64,000 nt of DNA, from positions 2,107,580 to 2,171,579 of the forward strand of contig JARGXX010000105.1 in NCBI GenBank assembly GCA_030374765.1. Direction: 5' to 3'. Below the pieces are notes generated by a model. The model was not told where the DNA came from. It ran no database searches and saw nothing but the letters and a program-made list of their open reading frames with translations. The first letter of the stretch is position 1, and each line of letters opens with the position of its first letter. A program made the translations under genes and the position numbers. This DNA comes from Agarophyton chilense (taxonomy: Eukaryota > Rhodophyta > Florideophyceae > Gracilariales > Gracilariaceae). This document shows, one piece after another, positions 1 to 10,771 of this stretch.

Positions 1-23
1 CCACTCGATCTGCCGAGAACGGA

Positions 24-782
24 ATGCGAAAAGCTGAACAATGTGCTCACCGTTCGCACTCTCATAATTGGCCTCATCAGTCGTGCGATAGTACAGAAAA
101 GGATAATGCAAGCAAGCTCGTCTTGGCTAGCAAGGATTCGCCAAAGTCGAATGCGCGATGCGAAGACGCCCCGGATGATGAGGAGCATGATGATGCGATC
201 ACATTGGAGAACTCAGGCTGCTCAATTCCTTCCGCGGTTTCTCAGAGAAGTAGCTCCGAGTATCGCTTTGTTTCTGTAGGTGGTTCACTTATCCCTCCCA
301 TAAATTTTGGCATTGTTGAAGAAGATCTGTATCGGTCTGGAATGCCCAATGAGTTGAACTTTCCATTCCTTGAACGCCTGCAGTTGCGAACCATTATTTA
401 TCTAGCGTCAGATGAAGTTTCTGACAAGTTGCATGACTTCATTGATGATCAAGATATTCAACTGTTGCACTTGTTTCAGGATGATGACATACCTACTCCG
501 TGGAAGCCTATAAGCGAGGAAACAGTTTTATCTGTCATGGAGCTGTTGTTGAGCACCCCCACATATCCGGTATACATCATGTGCTCCCAAGGGCGACACC
601 GGACTGGTACGGTTGTTGGATGTCTGCGAAAGTTGCAAAGATGGAGCCTGTCCAGCATATTTGACGAGTATCATCGACATGCTGACGGTAAAGGACGTCT
701 GGTAAATGAGCAGTTCATCGAACTCTTCGATACGGATTTGATAAACTTACCGTCTATAAACAGACCAAAGTGGATACGGTAA
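24..782 (+). CDS. PFA-DSP (Siw14/Oca-type) phosphatase
   Basis: Atypical dual-specificity phosphatase of the plant-and-fungi Siw14/Oca family; members act on inositol pyrophosphates or phosphotyrosine, and the substrate here is not known. The conserved domain runs from about residue 88 to 245. It opens with a family-typical segment (PPINFGIVEEDLYRSGMP) and carries the CX5R loop C-S-Q-G-R-H-R at residues 187-193, followed by T-G. The residue before the nucleophile is Met rather than the usual His, as in an Oca-like variant. The first 85 residues are low-complexity and acidic. The frame stays open upstream of the ATG to the window edge, so the true start may lie outside the window. No intron is needed. 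It is convergent with the decayed gene at 1.5-3.7 kb. Confidence 0.85.
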   Translation: MRKAEQCAHRSHSHNWPHQSCDSTEKDNASKLVLASKDSPKSNARCEDAPDDEEHDDAITLENSGCSIPSAVSQRSSSEYRFVSVGGSLIPPINFGIVEEDLYRSGMPNELNFPFLERLQLRTIIYLASDEVSDKLHDFIDDQDIQLLHLFQDDDIPTPWKPISEETVLSVMELLLSTPTYPVYIMCSQGRHRTGTVVGCLRKLQRWSLSSIFDEYHRHADGKGRLVNEQFIELFDTDLINLPSINRPKWIR

Positions 783-1486
783 TCCAGATGGACTATCCAT
801 GTAAGTCCGCGGGCGATGCGTAGGGGTTGAAACGCTTGAGAACCAGGTGAGCCAGGAACCTTCTACTTTTTCTTCGAATATGGCGGCGGCCTTCTGGTGT
901 AATTAAAAAGCACGAGCCGTACTTGTGCAGCGGTCGGTATGCCGCACCGTCTAACGCACTATCGACTGTTTAGAGAAAAGCTACGTTTGAGCCAGGTATC
1001 TATATTGAAAGGCGCTGTTGCTTACGCGGAAGAGCTTGCCCTGTACGGCCTATGGGGTGTTTTGATGGGGCGTTGTTGTCACTCGCTACCCTCCATGGTG
1101 ACGAACCGGTTGCACTTTGGGGTTCTGGGTTTGACTGTAGGTCTGCTGACTTTCTTACGGTCGTGGCCTCGTAGCAGTTGATTTCGCGCTACTGTCGCGG
1201 AAACAGGGACATGTCAAGTAAAACTTGGTTGATTACAGCTGCTTCTGAGAGGACACCGTAAGTGCTGATCGATGATAAGCAATGCTATTCAGCAGCCAGC
1301 TCTCTGCAAGCTTATTCGGCTTCCGCGCTTGCATTCCCAATCATCCTTGATGTCGGGCATAAAAGGTACACAACCCACTTCCACCGATTTCTACCAAGCC
1401 AGAAGTAGTGCTAACACAAAAGCAGAGCCCAAACTCTGAAAAATTCCGAAGGAGAACGCGTTTGTGATGAAGGATAGTCATCGGAC
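783..1486. other. intergenic, no gene seen
   Basis: About 700 bases between the phosphatase stop and the 3' end of the GRDP-like relic. Short open frames exist on both strands, but none resembles a known family or shows protein-like composition. No repeat or RNA gene was recognised. Confidence 0.5.
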
Positions 1487-3690
1487 TCAGCAGCCGCCAC
1501 CCCCGCAGCGACTGCAGCGACCGCAACCACCGCATCCTCCGCAATCACCACAGCCACCAGGTCTCGTTCCACGATGATCGCCGATGGCATCCACAAAGCC
1601 TGCGAACAGTAGTTCTCGAACCACGCGTCGGCGGCGCAATCGTACGTCATTCACGATGATGTTAAACAATTGTCTTGGAGACCCTGGAAATTCGTGTTGA
1701 TCCCAGTTGCTTGTCTCTAATGCGACAAGCATCATCCCCAAACTTTGGCTGCCACTTGCGATGCGCACTTCCCCACTGGCTCCACGAATCATGGGGTACT
1801 CGTACTGTTGCGCTGACCAAGCGGGATACATCGTTTCATGAGTGCCAATCTTAGGCCCTCCGCGAGGCAAAAATCTTGGTTGTAAGTTAACGAAGAGCGC
1901 CGCAGCTGCTGTACTTCAGATGTACCGGCAAAAGTTGGTTCCCATGACAAACTCGCAAAGTTGAATGGCTAATACTGAAGAACACTCTACCTGCAGAAAT
2001 CCTTTCTGCAATCGGAAGAGAAGGAAACGCGAAGGAATATGACGACGGGTTCTTCCTTTGCTAAGACACTTCAAGTTAAGCAATTTCGTGTGAGCGTCCG
2101 GACCAAACAGCCATAAACGCAACTTTAGAAACCCTGGATTTCCGGGTGTACTTCTAATGCCGCTCTATGCTTCCGTTTTTGTTCTGTAATCGAATTCAAT
2201 TCCAGGAATTCCCTCTAAGGAGCCTTAAAATCCTTCCCCTCCCCTGAAAGGAGGGCAAAGTCCTCTCCACCAACACGCAGAACGAAGACGGTTTCTTTTA
2301 AGGATGCACTGCATTTGCCCGGCGAAATGAAAAACGAACGAGAATGGCGCATGCTGTGCGGAAGCACGTGGTGCGCTGTAGCGAGCGGGTAATTTGGTTT
2401 GTCCGAAAATGTCTTCCATCTGTACACCTCCACCATTGAGGAGTAACGAACTGGGTGTGCTCGAAACCTTTCAATCTCGTGGTACATCAGAAAATGAGTA
2501 GTTCGACTTGCGAGGATAATTTCACGCCTTGTTCCTTTCCCGAGGCAAGTAAGACGTTCCAACTGACGTTTCCTATTGCGTTGTCCACTACCACCTCTAG
2601 GGTGATTCTTCCTTCGCCAGCCTGTCCTGTGAACCCAGTCCGACCCGGCGCTTAAAAACATTGCACTCATGTCTGCATTCCACAGTCTGTATTCAATTTT
2701 GGCTGAAAAAGAACCGCGCCGCCGGCAGACTAACAATCATTTCGACTAGAGTCGGCCGGAGGACTCTTTCTGCAGTTTCAACATTCTCTCTCCACATTCC
2801 ACCTGGACAAGATATTGGAAAGAGAAAAAGCTGTGCCCAGGTTTTGACAGTCGCAACCCAGCGTTGGTTGAGCTGCGACTCTGTCGTTCTGTGATTTAAT
2901 GTATCGTCGGGATTGAGCACCGATCCTCGCAACTCAACAGTTTTTCTAGTATACCAATGTGGATGCATCAATTGGGCGAGCCAACATACATCAATGTCAT
3001 ATGTCGGGATCCAAATCTGCCGCGGTCGCAACTGTTCTAGTCGGAGAAATGTCTTGTACCGACGAACGGCGGAGCGCAAGAACTTGTTCTCATTATACTG
3101 CAGCATGATGCCGACCTGGTACTGAAACACCATCTGCCTTTCAGCTGCGTCTATGATGTTGTCCGATATAAGCGACGGCTGAAACCCGGAGCCATCCTCC
3201 ATGGCGTCTGCCACAACCGTAGGGGTAGTTGAATAGGTGCGTTCTTTATTGTATCTATATTGTCGAACGGCTCATCTGGAAACATCTCGCGCCACAAGTT
3301 TTCAGCTTTTCGCTTTCCGGTAAGTCCTACTTTCTGCGGTAAAAGCTCGTGGTCGATAATAACGTTAGGTTCATGAGGATGCACTGCTCGCCACATGGCC
3401 GCAAAGTCCCTGGCGTATTTGATAGGATTTAGCATATGGCATAACCAAACCCATTCAACATCAAGCGGAGGGACTAGACGCGTTCGTTGCTTAGACTCCA
3501 CAGTTGTAAGTAGACGGATCCATAGTTGTTCTTAGCGGCGGATGGCTTCCCGTAACACGAGATGGTTGAAATACAACGCCGGGTATTTGTCGACTTCGTT
3601 CAGAACGGATACCAAAGCCTTCACGGACTGCACCAAGCCTTTTCTTGCCTCCGCATGATCCCTTCTCAGTTTGTATCTCCGGGGACGCAT
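1487..3690 (-). pseudogene. GRDP-like (DUF1399) protein, apparently broken
   Basis: Minus-strand relic or poorly resolved multi-exon gene of the glycine-rich domain-containing protein family. Reading from 3,690, the frame contains the two family hallmarks, PPLDVEWVWLCHMLNP (about 3,470-3,425) and TYDIDVCWLAQLMHPHWY (about 3,005-2,950). These correspond to the paired D-x-x-W-x-x-H-x-L-x-P motifs of DUF1399. The far end (1,487-1,570) is a short Gly/Cys tail (GGCGDCGGCGGCG...), also a family trait. Two lesions are visible. An in-frame TAA at 3,532-3,534 sits where the family has Tyr (R-R-[Y]-E-Q-L-W). A frame change near 3,215-3,240 has no convincing GT-AG intron. Between 1.6 and 2.7 kb the coding signal hops frames, so introns or more lesions exist there. 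The start at 3,690 is the first ATG of the conserved frame. Confidence 0.6.
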
Positions 3691-4211
3691 GATGGGGAAG
3701 GAAAACGCTTTGTAGTGTGCGTTTCCAATGAAATGCTGTGAGGTTTCAGCACTGATGGTGGGGTTGCATTGGCAGCAAGACGTTTCTATAGAAGATTACA
3801 AAGTCGAGAACGAATGATTTAGGCACGGGCAGACCACCCGAGGACCTTGGAAATATCTCATGAGTTGGTTATCAAAGCCCCTGCCGTCCGCCAAAATCTA
3901 TTCGAGAAGGACCCAGTGGCTCGAACAAGTCAAGCACATCAGCAGGTAGCAATGGCTAACCCTCCCGGGCGGCTTTATTCGACAAAGATTTGCTGCTGTT
4001 CAAACCGAACTGCACGCACTCAGAAGTGCAGATTTTTTTGAAATCTTTGCAACCAAACAGCTCCGAAAAGTATACAAGGCCTAATTTGAAAAACCGTCCG
4101 TCAGCCACGCTGCCCTATTTCCGTCATTCTCGTCGATTGACCAAGCCCAGTACAAAGCTTCCGCGCGATAGAACGAACAAATCCGGGACGCCCCGAAAAC
4201 AATCGATTGTT
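3691..4211. other. intergenic, unassigned
   Basis: Sequence between the GRDP-like relic and the left target duplication of the Mutator-like element. Short frames here are not recognisable. It is the left half of the site the element inserted into; the right half resumes at 10,772. Confidence 0.45.
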
Positions 4212-4220
4212 CGTTGTGTG
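4212..4220. repeat. 9-bp target site duplication, left
   Basis: CGTTGTGTG directly abuts the left terminal inverted repeat and is repeated exactly at 10,763-10,771 just outside the right one. A 9-bp duplication is diagnostic of Mutator-superfamily insertion. Confidence 0.92.
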
Positions 4221-4506
4221 GGCAAAAGGCCAAAATACACGACGTCTGGTATGTATGAAATAGACTAGATTTAGACCAATTAAAATTCTGGCCGCATTTC
4301 AGATACCGTACAATGCACCGTGGCCCCCAACTCGGAGTGCGCTCTCTGAGCTCGCATGGCGCTCTTTGCGCATATGCGTATCAGGCCAATCACACATCGT
4401 CCACATCGTCCCACATCGTCCTCGCTCTCTCCTCGTCCAATGCGCAAGCCGGCCGCAACTCGAACTCCTTCTCCCCAAATCACCTCGGGCCAAGTCCTCG
4501 CCATGT
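4221..4506 (+). repeat. MULE left terminal inverted repeat
   Basis: Matches the reverse complement of 10,477-10,762 nearly base for base, including a central direct repeat of CACATCGTCC motifs. Homology stops sharply after CTCGCCATGT. Open frames crossing this arm on both strands are shadows of the repeat. Confidence 0.93.
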
Positions 4507-4984
4507 CGATGACGTCCACTTTCCAGCCATATTTCAAAACTTTTGGCGCAATTTTGGCGCTCAATAAACTGAGCTCACTGTGCCGCTCAATATTGTATTC
4601 CCCATCACCCCAATCCGTATCGTATCAAAAGAACAGAATCCTTTCATTCCTTGTTACCCGTTTCATATCGATTCTACACTACAAAAACTCTTTCTCTTCC
4701 TAAACAAATGCATGATAAAAAAAAGTAAGATATCAAAAACAGGCTGCTTTTGAACCTTTTATTCTAACCGTTCTAACATTTTCATTTTCTGTGAAATAGA
4801 AGATGTTCTTGAACTTTTTTGTAGAAATCATGGACAAGAAGTTGTTTCCAAAATATGTATTGAGTTCTACAAGAACCTGGAAAAGTATGGTAGACTACAG
4901 TAAACATCGTCCAAGCTGCGGTTTTCAGTTGTCCACCGACACGTCTATGACATTGTCGAAGCAGGAGAACTTGAAGCAAGTCCT

Positions 4985-7045
4985 GTGTTTTTTGTTCATA
5001 GTTCGAACAAGACCGCCTACCTGTGCAGTGATCTTATCACTTCTGCTCTCATGGATATGGAGCCCAAACCAGGAGTTTGTATCTGTCCCTGTGACACAGG
5101 CATATCTCTGACAGGCTACGAAAACAGGATGGAGACAAGACGGATGAATTCTAAAGAAATTGTAGAACTGATACTGTAGCCGCTATCTAACTTGCTCTTA
5201 ACGAATGCTACGGGCACAAGCTGCGCCATTCACACTGTAGAAGTCCCTTTGAACCTCTCAAATCAGCATTGGGGGGTTCTTGTAGGACAGAAGTCGCCTG
5301 AAAGTAGGTCTAAGAAAAGGAAAAAGCCTACAGTTTTCTTCGGAGACATTTTACGCTGGAAATGCCCGGAGCAAGTTCTACTTCTATTCAAGCGAGCGGT
5401 TGAATATACTATTTTGAATGGCGAAGTTTCTGCAGTTCTGTCGAAGAAGATCTTTATGCTTGACATAAAAAAGTACCCTCTGCAGAAAGATGGACATAGC
5501 TCTGGGTGTTGTGTGATATCCGCAGCGCCTGAATTCGCTGCGAATCGAGGGTTTGCGCCAGGTCGAAGTTTTTTGCACGGCTTTAGCCCTGCTTTATCCG
5601 AGCGTTATAGGTGGATGGCCATCAGGAGCCGTATAGTTCACATTCTTATGGCCCACGAGTTCTACAAAGGAAAAGAAGTTTCCGGGACTATTCTGCAGGA
5701 CTACCGCTTAAATCACCGTCTTCATATCTATCGAACTCGAGAGCAGGGAAAGTTCCGCTTGAAGAAGAACCGCAGCCCGGTTAGGGAACGAGGTGATATG
5801 ATTCTGACGAAGAGAAAGGCGACTGAATCTCCCTCACAAGCTGTATCAGCGATATATTCAGACAGCGCCGCAGCTACTCTCCGGGGACGCGATCATCATG
5901 AAGATGTAGACAACGTAGCCAAGAAGGAGGGGATGAAGAAACCGTCCGACATCGATATTGTGTTGCGCATGGAAGACGATGAGCAACTCAAGGACTTGAG
6001 TGTGCGGATGATTGAGGGAAATGAGAAGGAGCGGTCGTCGCAATGTCAGCGAGACATTAAGGAACAGGTTCGGAGCAAGATTGACGTCTTCAATTCATGC
6101 TTGTCTCCCCTCCTGCGAAGGAGGTCTACTCGAATAGTGAAGTTTTTGGATAGTTCTGACGTTTTTCATTCAATTATGGATCAAGTCCTTGATGAAGTGA
6201 TGGACAGAACATCTGCTCGCAGCCTACACTCTCTGGACGCTTCCCCAATTGTGCATTCCGTAGTTGATCATGTTATTGATCAGGCCGTAGTCGTCTCTGT
6301 TCAAAGGTCTTTGAACGAAAACGATAACCGAGATGAGGAGATGGCTCTTTCAGTGGTATCAGGAGTGGGAGAGAAGCCTCCTAGTGGTCCCGGACTGAAA
6401 TTCGTATGCGAGGTAGACGACATGAGTGCTTTCATGTGCTCGACAGCATCAAGGCATGGGTTCTTGTATGTCATGCACCATTTTCGATTGACAAGAAAAA
6501 AAATGAGGCAGAGCGATCGTCTCTTTACTGGGAGACTTCGTTGTGCCCAGAGCAAAACACCCACTCGGTGTCCTTCGACCATTAACTTCAGCTTGGGATG
6601 GAAAAGTCTGAAATGGTACGTTTCTGCAGATCTACGACACAACCACACACCCCTCAAGGTAGCTGATGAGGTCATTAAGGAGCGTTGTCAAGCTCTTCAG
6701 AGCTCATTGAGAGCTCGCTATCAGAGTTGGAAGGAGGAGCTTTCTAGAGGTGCGAGCAGGAAAGCAATAGATTGGGAAGCGTTAGAACAAAAACTGCTTA
6801 CTAAGAAAGAAGATGATGAACTGTTTACTAAGAAAGAAGATGATTCTATGTCCGACATTCTGGGTTGCGAGGTAATGGGAGAAGTTTTCAGGAGAAGCCC
6901 CCGCCAATTGCGCCGAAACTTAAAGTCAAGCCTTTCACGTCCCCAACGCCAAATAGAACGACGAAAAACCCTTCTCTTCGCCGCGCTGACCAGTTTCCCA
7001 CTCCTGAAGAGAAGCTCGAGTATAGTACTTCGTGCCAGCGTGTAG
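4985..7045 (+). pseudogene. MULE ORF1: Ulp1-like domain plus FAR1-type zinc domain
   Basis: One frame is open from about 4,985 except for a TAG at 5,177-5,179; the long uninterrupted part is 5,192-7,045. The first 120 codons after the stop look like a Ulp1/C48 cysteine-protease fold: VPLNLSNQHWGVLVG gives the His-Trp, FFGDILRW the Asp region, and PLQKDGHSSGCCV the oxyanion Gln and nucleophile loop. The catalytic Cys position (Gln+6) is Ser (TCT at 5,501-5,503). Then come a charged linker and a FAR1/WRKY-GCM1-type zinc motif (C...C...HNH) at about 6,540-6,645. A tandem duplication encodes KKEDD twice (about 6,800-6,845). After about 6,890 the protein loses character while ORF2 gains it in another frame, so the two may once have been continuous. 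Upstream coding (4,910-4,985) is also plausible in this frame after a TAA at about 4,901. Confidence 0.72.
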
Positions 7046-8559
7046 GAGACGTGAATGGGAAACAGAACAGGTCTCCACAACCTGAGGTAGAAGACGTCAT
7101 TGATTTGTTGTCTTTAGGAAACGACGTAGGAAACGTGACTGGTAATGAATTACGAGGCGTAAATGGTAATGACGTAGGAGACGTGAGTGGTCTAGCAGCC
7201 CCACTTCCTGGAACAGGAGCCCCAGTGATACCGAGCCCGGACAGGGAACCCAAGAACTACTCCAAACATAGCATTGAGTATGTACACACTTCTTCCTACT
7301 CTTCTACTTCAAACTATCAGTGTAGTACAAGGGCAACACCCAACAGCATCCTTGGATCCGCTGTAGACGAGGGAATGGAGAGCAGAAATGGTACGGAAGG
7401 GACACATGATGACATTGGACTGGATGATAGAACTTCAGAACTGATCGATCGATTTCTGTTTTTAGATGACGAGGAAGAGATTTCTTTAGATATTTTCCAC
7501 GTAGAAGAATCTCTCAACGACGATGAGGACACACAATGTGATGATGAAGTAGACGTGTATGTCAAGGATGGACAAGAAGAAAAGATGGAGATGGTTAGTT
7601 TAGCTGAGAGTAAGACTGGCGAGGTGGAAGACGACAAGGAGCATATTGAAGAATGTTTTAAGGCGGCGGTCATTGCTTACTTTCAAAGCCTTTCTTTCGA
7701 TGCCCCCGGCCACGATGTAATGAAAGAAGTGCAGCACATCGCCGATTGTATGGGATACTATCTCTATACGAGGACATCGATCTACATAGACGACAGTAAG
7801 CGAACTGAAGCAAATAAAGTGGTTGGAGACCGTCGTGGGCTACAAAAGGGTCTCCTGAAGTGCGAGAAGTACAACTCGAAGCAGCCTGGGCGATGCACTT
7901 TCTCTCTTACTATCAAAACAGTCGGTTCAGACGAAGACGGAGGCAATAAATCCTACGTTGCGGACTTCAAAGGGGCTAGACACAATCATAAACCTGCAGA
8001 AAGCTGTGGGGTGAAGCGTCTGGCCCCGAAGATGCGCTCTGAAGCGCTTCATATGACCAACACTCTGAGAATGTCCTTCCAAGATACCTTGAGATACTTG
8101 GAGGACAAGTATAAGAAAGTAATCAATCCTGTAGCGGCTCGGAAGCAATTAGAGTACGCTGGCTCGCAAAGCAATCCAAAGGATTTGGATTGCATGAGAA
8201 TTTGTGAAGCACTCGTTGCCCTCAACAAAGAAGACCCTGGTAAGAAGTTCTTTTTCAACTGCGATAGCTCTGGAAAAATGATGTCGGCGTGTTGGACTTT
8301 CAAGGAGTGGCTTAATGACTACGAGGACTACGGAATTGTGCCTGGCATCTCGGTGGATTGTAAGGCTGTAGCAAATCGTTTTGGATATCCGTTGTTTACC
8401 ATCAATGGGAGGTCAAATGATTGGTTCACGCTAACGTTCTTCATGGGTTTCATTGCCGGAGAGAGAAGAGGATTTCGTTCAGGTACTTTCGCGTTTCAAG
8501 TCCATAATCCTGTTCTCTCCGGCAATGATAACTATGGACCAGAGCTTCCCATGTATTAA
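6865..8559 (+). pseudogene. MULE ORF2: FAR1-type domain and N-terminal part of transposase
   Basis: The frame overlaps ORF1 by 180 nt. It starts with a Pro/Thr-rich stretch and a Gly-Asn-Asp-Val repeat (about 7,110-7,190), then an acidic region. A second FAR1-type zinc domain (KCEKYNSKQPGRC ... ARHNHKPAE) lies at about 7,855-7,995. It ends with the start of a MULE DDE domain, PGISVDCKAVANRFGYPLF (first catalytic Asp, about 8,350), followed by FMGFIAGE. Beyond about 8,462 the frame is wrong: the continuation REEDFVQVLSRFKS lies in the next frame as ORF3. It is a transposase fragment acting on the element ends, non-functional alone. Confidence 0.78.
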
Positions 8560-10228
8560 CGCGACGGAGAAGGTCTTTGATACATCTTTCATATCGCTTG
8601 ACGAGTGGCATCTAAATCAAAAGCAGATGAAGAACGTCACTTCGTGGTGTGGAAAGATTGGAAAGAGCACATGGTGTGATGTTATGTCCCGAGACCTCTT
8701 CAACTTGAGAAGGTCGAGAAGAATATCCAGTTTTGTGTGTAGAAGAGAAGCGTTCGAACGACAATACTTTTACGGTTTCCGACGCAACCCTCCGCTTTGG
8801 TTCAAGTACCTCTACCACTCCAAACCGCACATGTTAGTGGTCTGTTTTAGAGATGCAGCAGTACGGAAGAGGTATCTTTTTCAGGGTACAGGCTACACGG
8901 AGGCATCTAACTCTGGCTACCGGGCGTACATTCTGTCGAAGAAGGTGCCTTTCTCTAAGATCCCTTATGAAATGCTTCGACTGACAAGGAAAAGGAGAGT
9001 TGAAAGGCGATCCTCACACCTCAGATCCCTTACTTCGCTCAGCTCTCGTCATAGATCAATCCGAGACACACACCTCCCTATTCCCCCCCCAGTCCTGAAC
9101 TATATGATCAACGAGTACACCAGTTACGCGCTCTTGAAGTTTAAAGAGCTCAGTATAGTTCTGTCGAAGTCCTACGCAGTTCTAAGCGCAACATTAGTAG
9201 ACATCGAAGCTGTGGAATGGAGTGAGGTGGTACAAGATGGGATCTATGTTGGCCCTGTGGTGCAGTTCGAGTTAATGTGGAGAAAGGAGCATGCCGCAGC
9301 GTCCAAACCACTTCCGCAACCAAATCCGCCATCATCTTTACATTCCTTTGCGAATTCATCGCCAGTACTACCCATCACTGTTCTTTTCGCTTGCAGAGTA
9401 AGTGAAAGTGGCACAGAAGCGAAGAGAAACCTGGAAGTGCGGTGCAGCTGTAGAAACAGCATCACGATGGGTTTCCCATGCCGTCATGTAGTTCGGTGCG
9501 CGATTGTGTATGGGGAGGACGTTCTACGTCAGCCGCGGTTTAAGGTAGTACTCTCGGAGTACATTGCAATTGACAAATTGTTTGATACGTACTGGAAGAG
9601 AAACTCCGAGGAGTGGAACATTTCGAGAGTGTCCAACATTCGTCAAACTGCCGGTGTGATTGATGCAGATGCGTTAAAGTCGAAGCTCTTGCCCATTGAT
9701 GGGGAGGAAGACAACAATGCAGAGATTAGTGATCTGGTAACCGGAAATTCGGATGTAGTGCTTCAGAACTACGGCCGTTATTCAGATGGAAAGGCCATGT
9801 ACGACCAGATACATCGCCTGGCTTCGGGCATGGGTAATTTTGCAATTCAGAGAGTACATAGGCTACTCGAAACAGTGAAGAAAATGCTTTCCGATGGTTC
9901 TATTCCTTCACTGTCTCTAATAACCAATTATGTACCTGAGAGTCTAACCATTCCGGCTGGGACCAACCCCTTCGATTCCTCATCGGTTGATCAAATCGAC
10001 TTCTCCAAAATCCTACCACCAATCTCTTCATCTGTTAGGACTTCAAAACGGAAGAAGAGCTTCACTGAGAGATTTACTACCAAAAATCAACGACATGGTG
10101 CTTCACAGTCCTACCCTACTGCCGTTTATGGCTCTCAATCTCAAACCATAAGTCTACCGTCCCAATCTGAGATACACAACGCGCAAGCCAGAGCATTAGG
10201 AATCATAGAAAGTGTACATCGTAAGTAA
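8453..10228 (+). pseudogene. MULE ORF3: C-terminal transposase with SWIM zinc finger
   Basis: Continues the MULE transposase from ORF2 in another frame. MITMDQSFPCINATEKVF carries the second catalytic Asp, DEWHL matches the C/x-WH motif, and GYTEASNSGYRAYI supplies the third acid (Glu) with its following Asn. A SWIM zinc finger, CSCRNSITMGFPCRHVVRC (CxCxnCxH), lies at about 9,440-9,500 as in FAR1/MuDR-type transposases. The first residues of the open frame (before REEDF) are out-of-frame filler, so the nominal start is not a real start. A Ser/Thr-rich tail with several SQ pairs follows. The frame shift from ORF2 falls in the purine run around 8,458-8,472. Confidence 0.82.
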
Positions 10229-10476
10229 AATAGATATAAAAGCAACCCTTCAACATTATGAGTATTAACACTTACAACTAACATTTGCTTTCTCTGCGAC
10301 GTGATACGGCGGCAGAGCGATCTTCACTGCACGCACAAGACGTGCGTTAAAATGATGGTGAACGGAGAACTGAGCCTGGGAGGGACGGATGACTGCTCCA
10401 CCATCTAGTCGCGCGACTCCTTCTCAGGTTCAACGACCCTTTCTCAGGTTCAAATGTCGCGCCATTTTTCTTAGCT

Positions 10477-10762
10477 ACATGGCGAGGACTTGGCACGAGG
10501 TGATTTGGGGAGAAGAAGATCAAGTTGCGGCCGGCTTGTGCATTGGACGAGTAGAGAGCGAGGACGATGTGGGACGATGTGGACGATGTGTGATTGGCCT
10601 GATACGCATATGCGCAAAGAGCGCCATGCGAGCTCAGAGGGCGCACTCCGAGTTGCGGGCCACGGTGCATTGTACGGTATCTGAAATGCGGCCAGAGTTT
10701 TAATTGGTCTAAATCTAGTCTATTTCATACATTCCAGACGTCGTGTATTTTGGCCTTTTGCC
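10477..10762 (-). repeat. MULE right terminal inverted repeat
   Basis: Reverse-complement partner of 4,221-4,506, ending ...GGCCTTTTGCC immediately before the second CGTTGTGTG (10,763-10,771). Confidence 0.93.
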
Positions 10763-10771
10763 CGTTGTGTG
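10763..10771. repeat. 9-bp target site duplication, right
   Basis: CGTTGTGTG, identical to 4,212-4,220. Confidence 0.92.

Larger units (their letters stand above)
4221..10762 (+). mobile_element. Mutator-like element (MULE), 6.5 kb, full length
   Basis: Complete DNA transposon with 286-bp terminal inverted repeats (4,221-4,506 and 10,477-10,762) beginning GGCAAAAGGCCAAAATACAC. The arms differ at only about a dozen positions. It is bounded by a perfect 9-bp duplication, so the insertion is young. Inside are three overlapping plus-strand frames encoding, in order, a Ulp1-like domain, a FAR1-type zinc domain, a second FAR1-type zinc domain with the first part of a MULE transposase, and the rest of the transposase with a SWIM zinc finger. 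Cargo plus transposase is reminiscent of plant MULEs that carry ULP1-like genes. A frameshift inside the transposase and a stop in the Ulp1 frame suggest this copy is not autonomous, unless recoding occurs. Confidence 0.93.

Noticed and set aside
3151-3240. Tiny intron to reconcile the two GRDP frames
   Set aside because: The only GT-AG pair close to the junction is about 10 bases long, too short for a spliceosomal intron.
4280-4567. Overlapping open frames on both strands in the MULE ends (also 10,347-10,703)
   Set aside because: Identical in both terminal inverted repeats and open in several frames; a by-product of the repeat, not genes.
5177-5179. Alternative genetic code (TAG/TAA/TGA reassigned), because stops fall on conserved residues in several elements
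   Set aside because: The stops replace different residues (Tyr, Trp, Gln), occur only in mobile or decayed genes, and host genes such as RUVBL2, NF-YB and DnaJ are open with normal stops.
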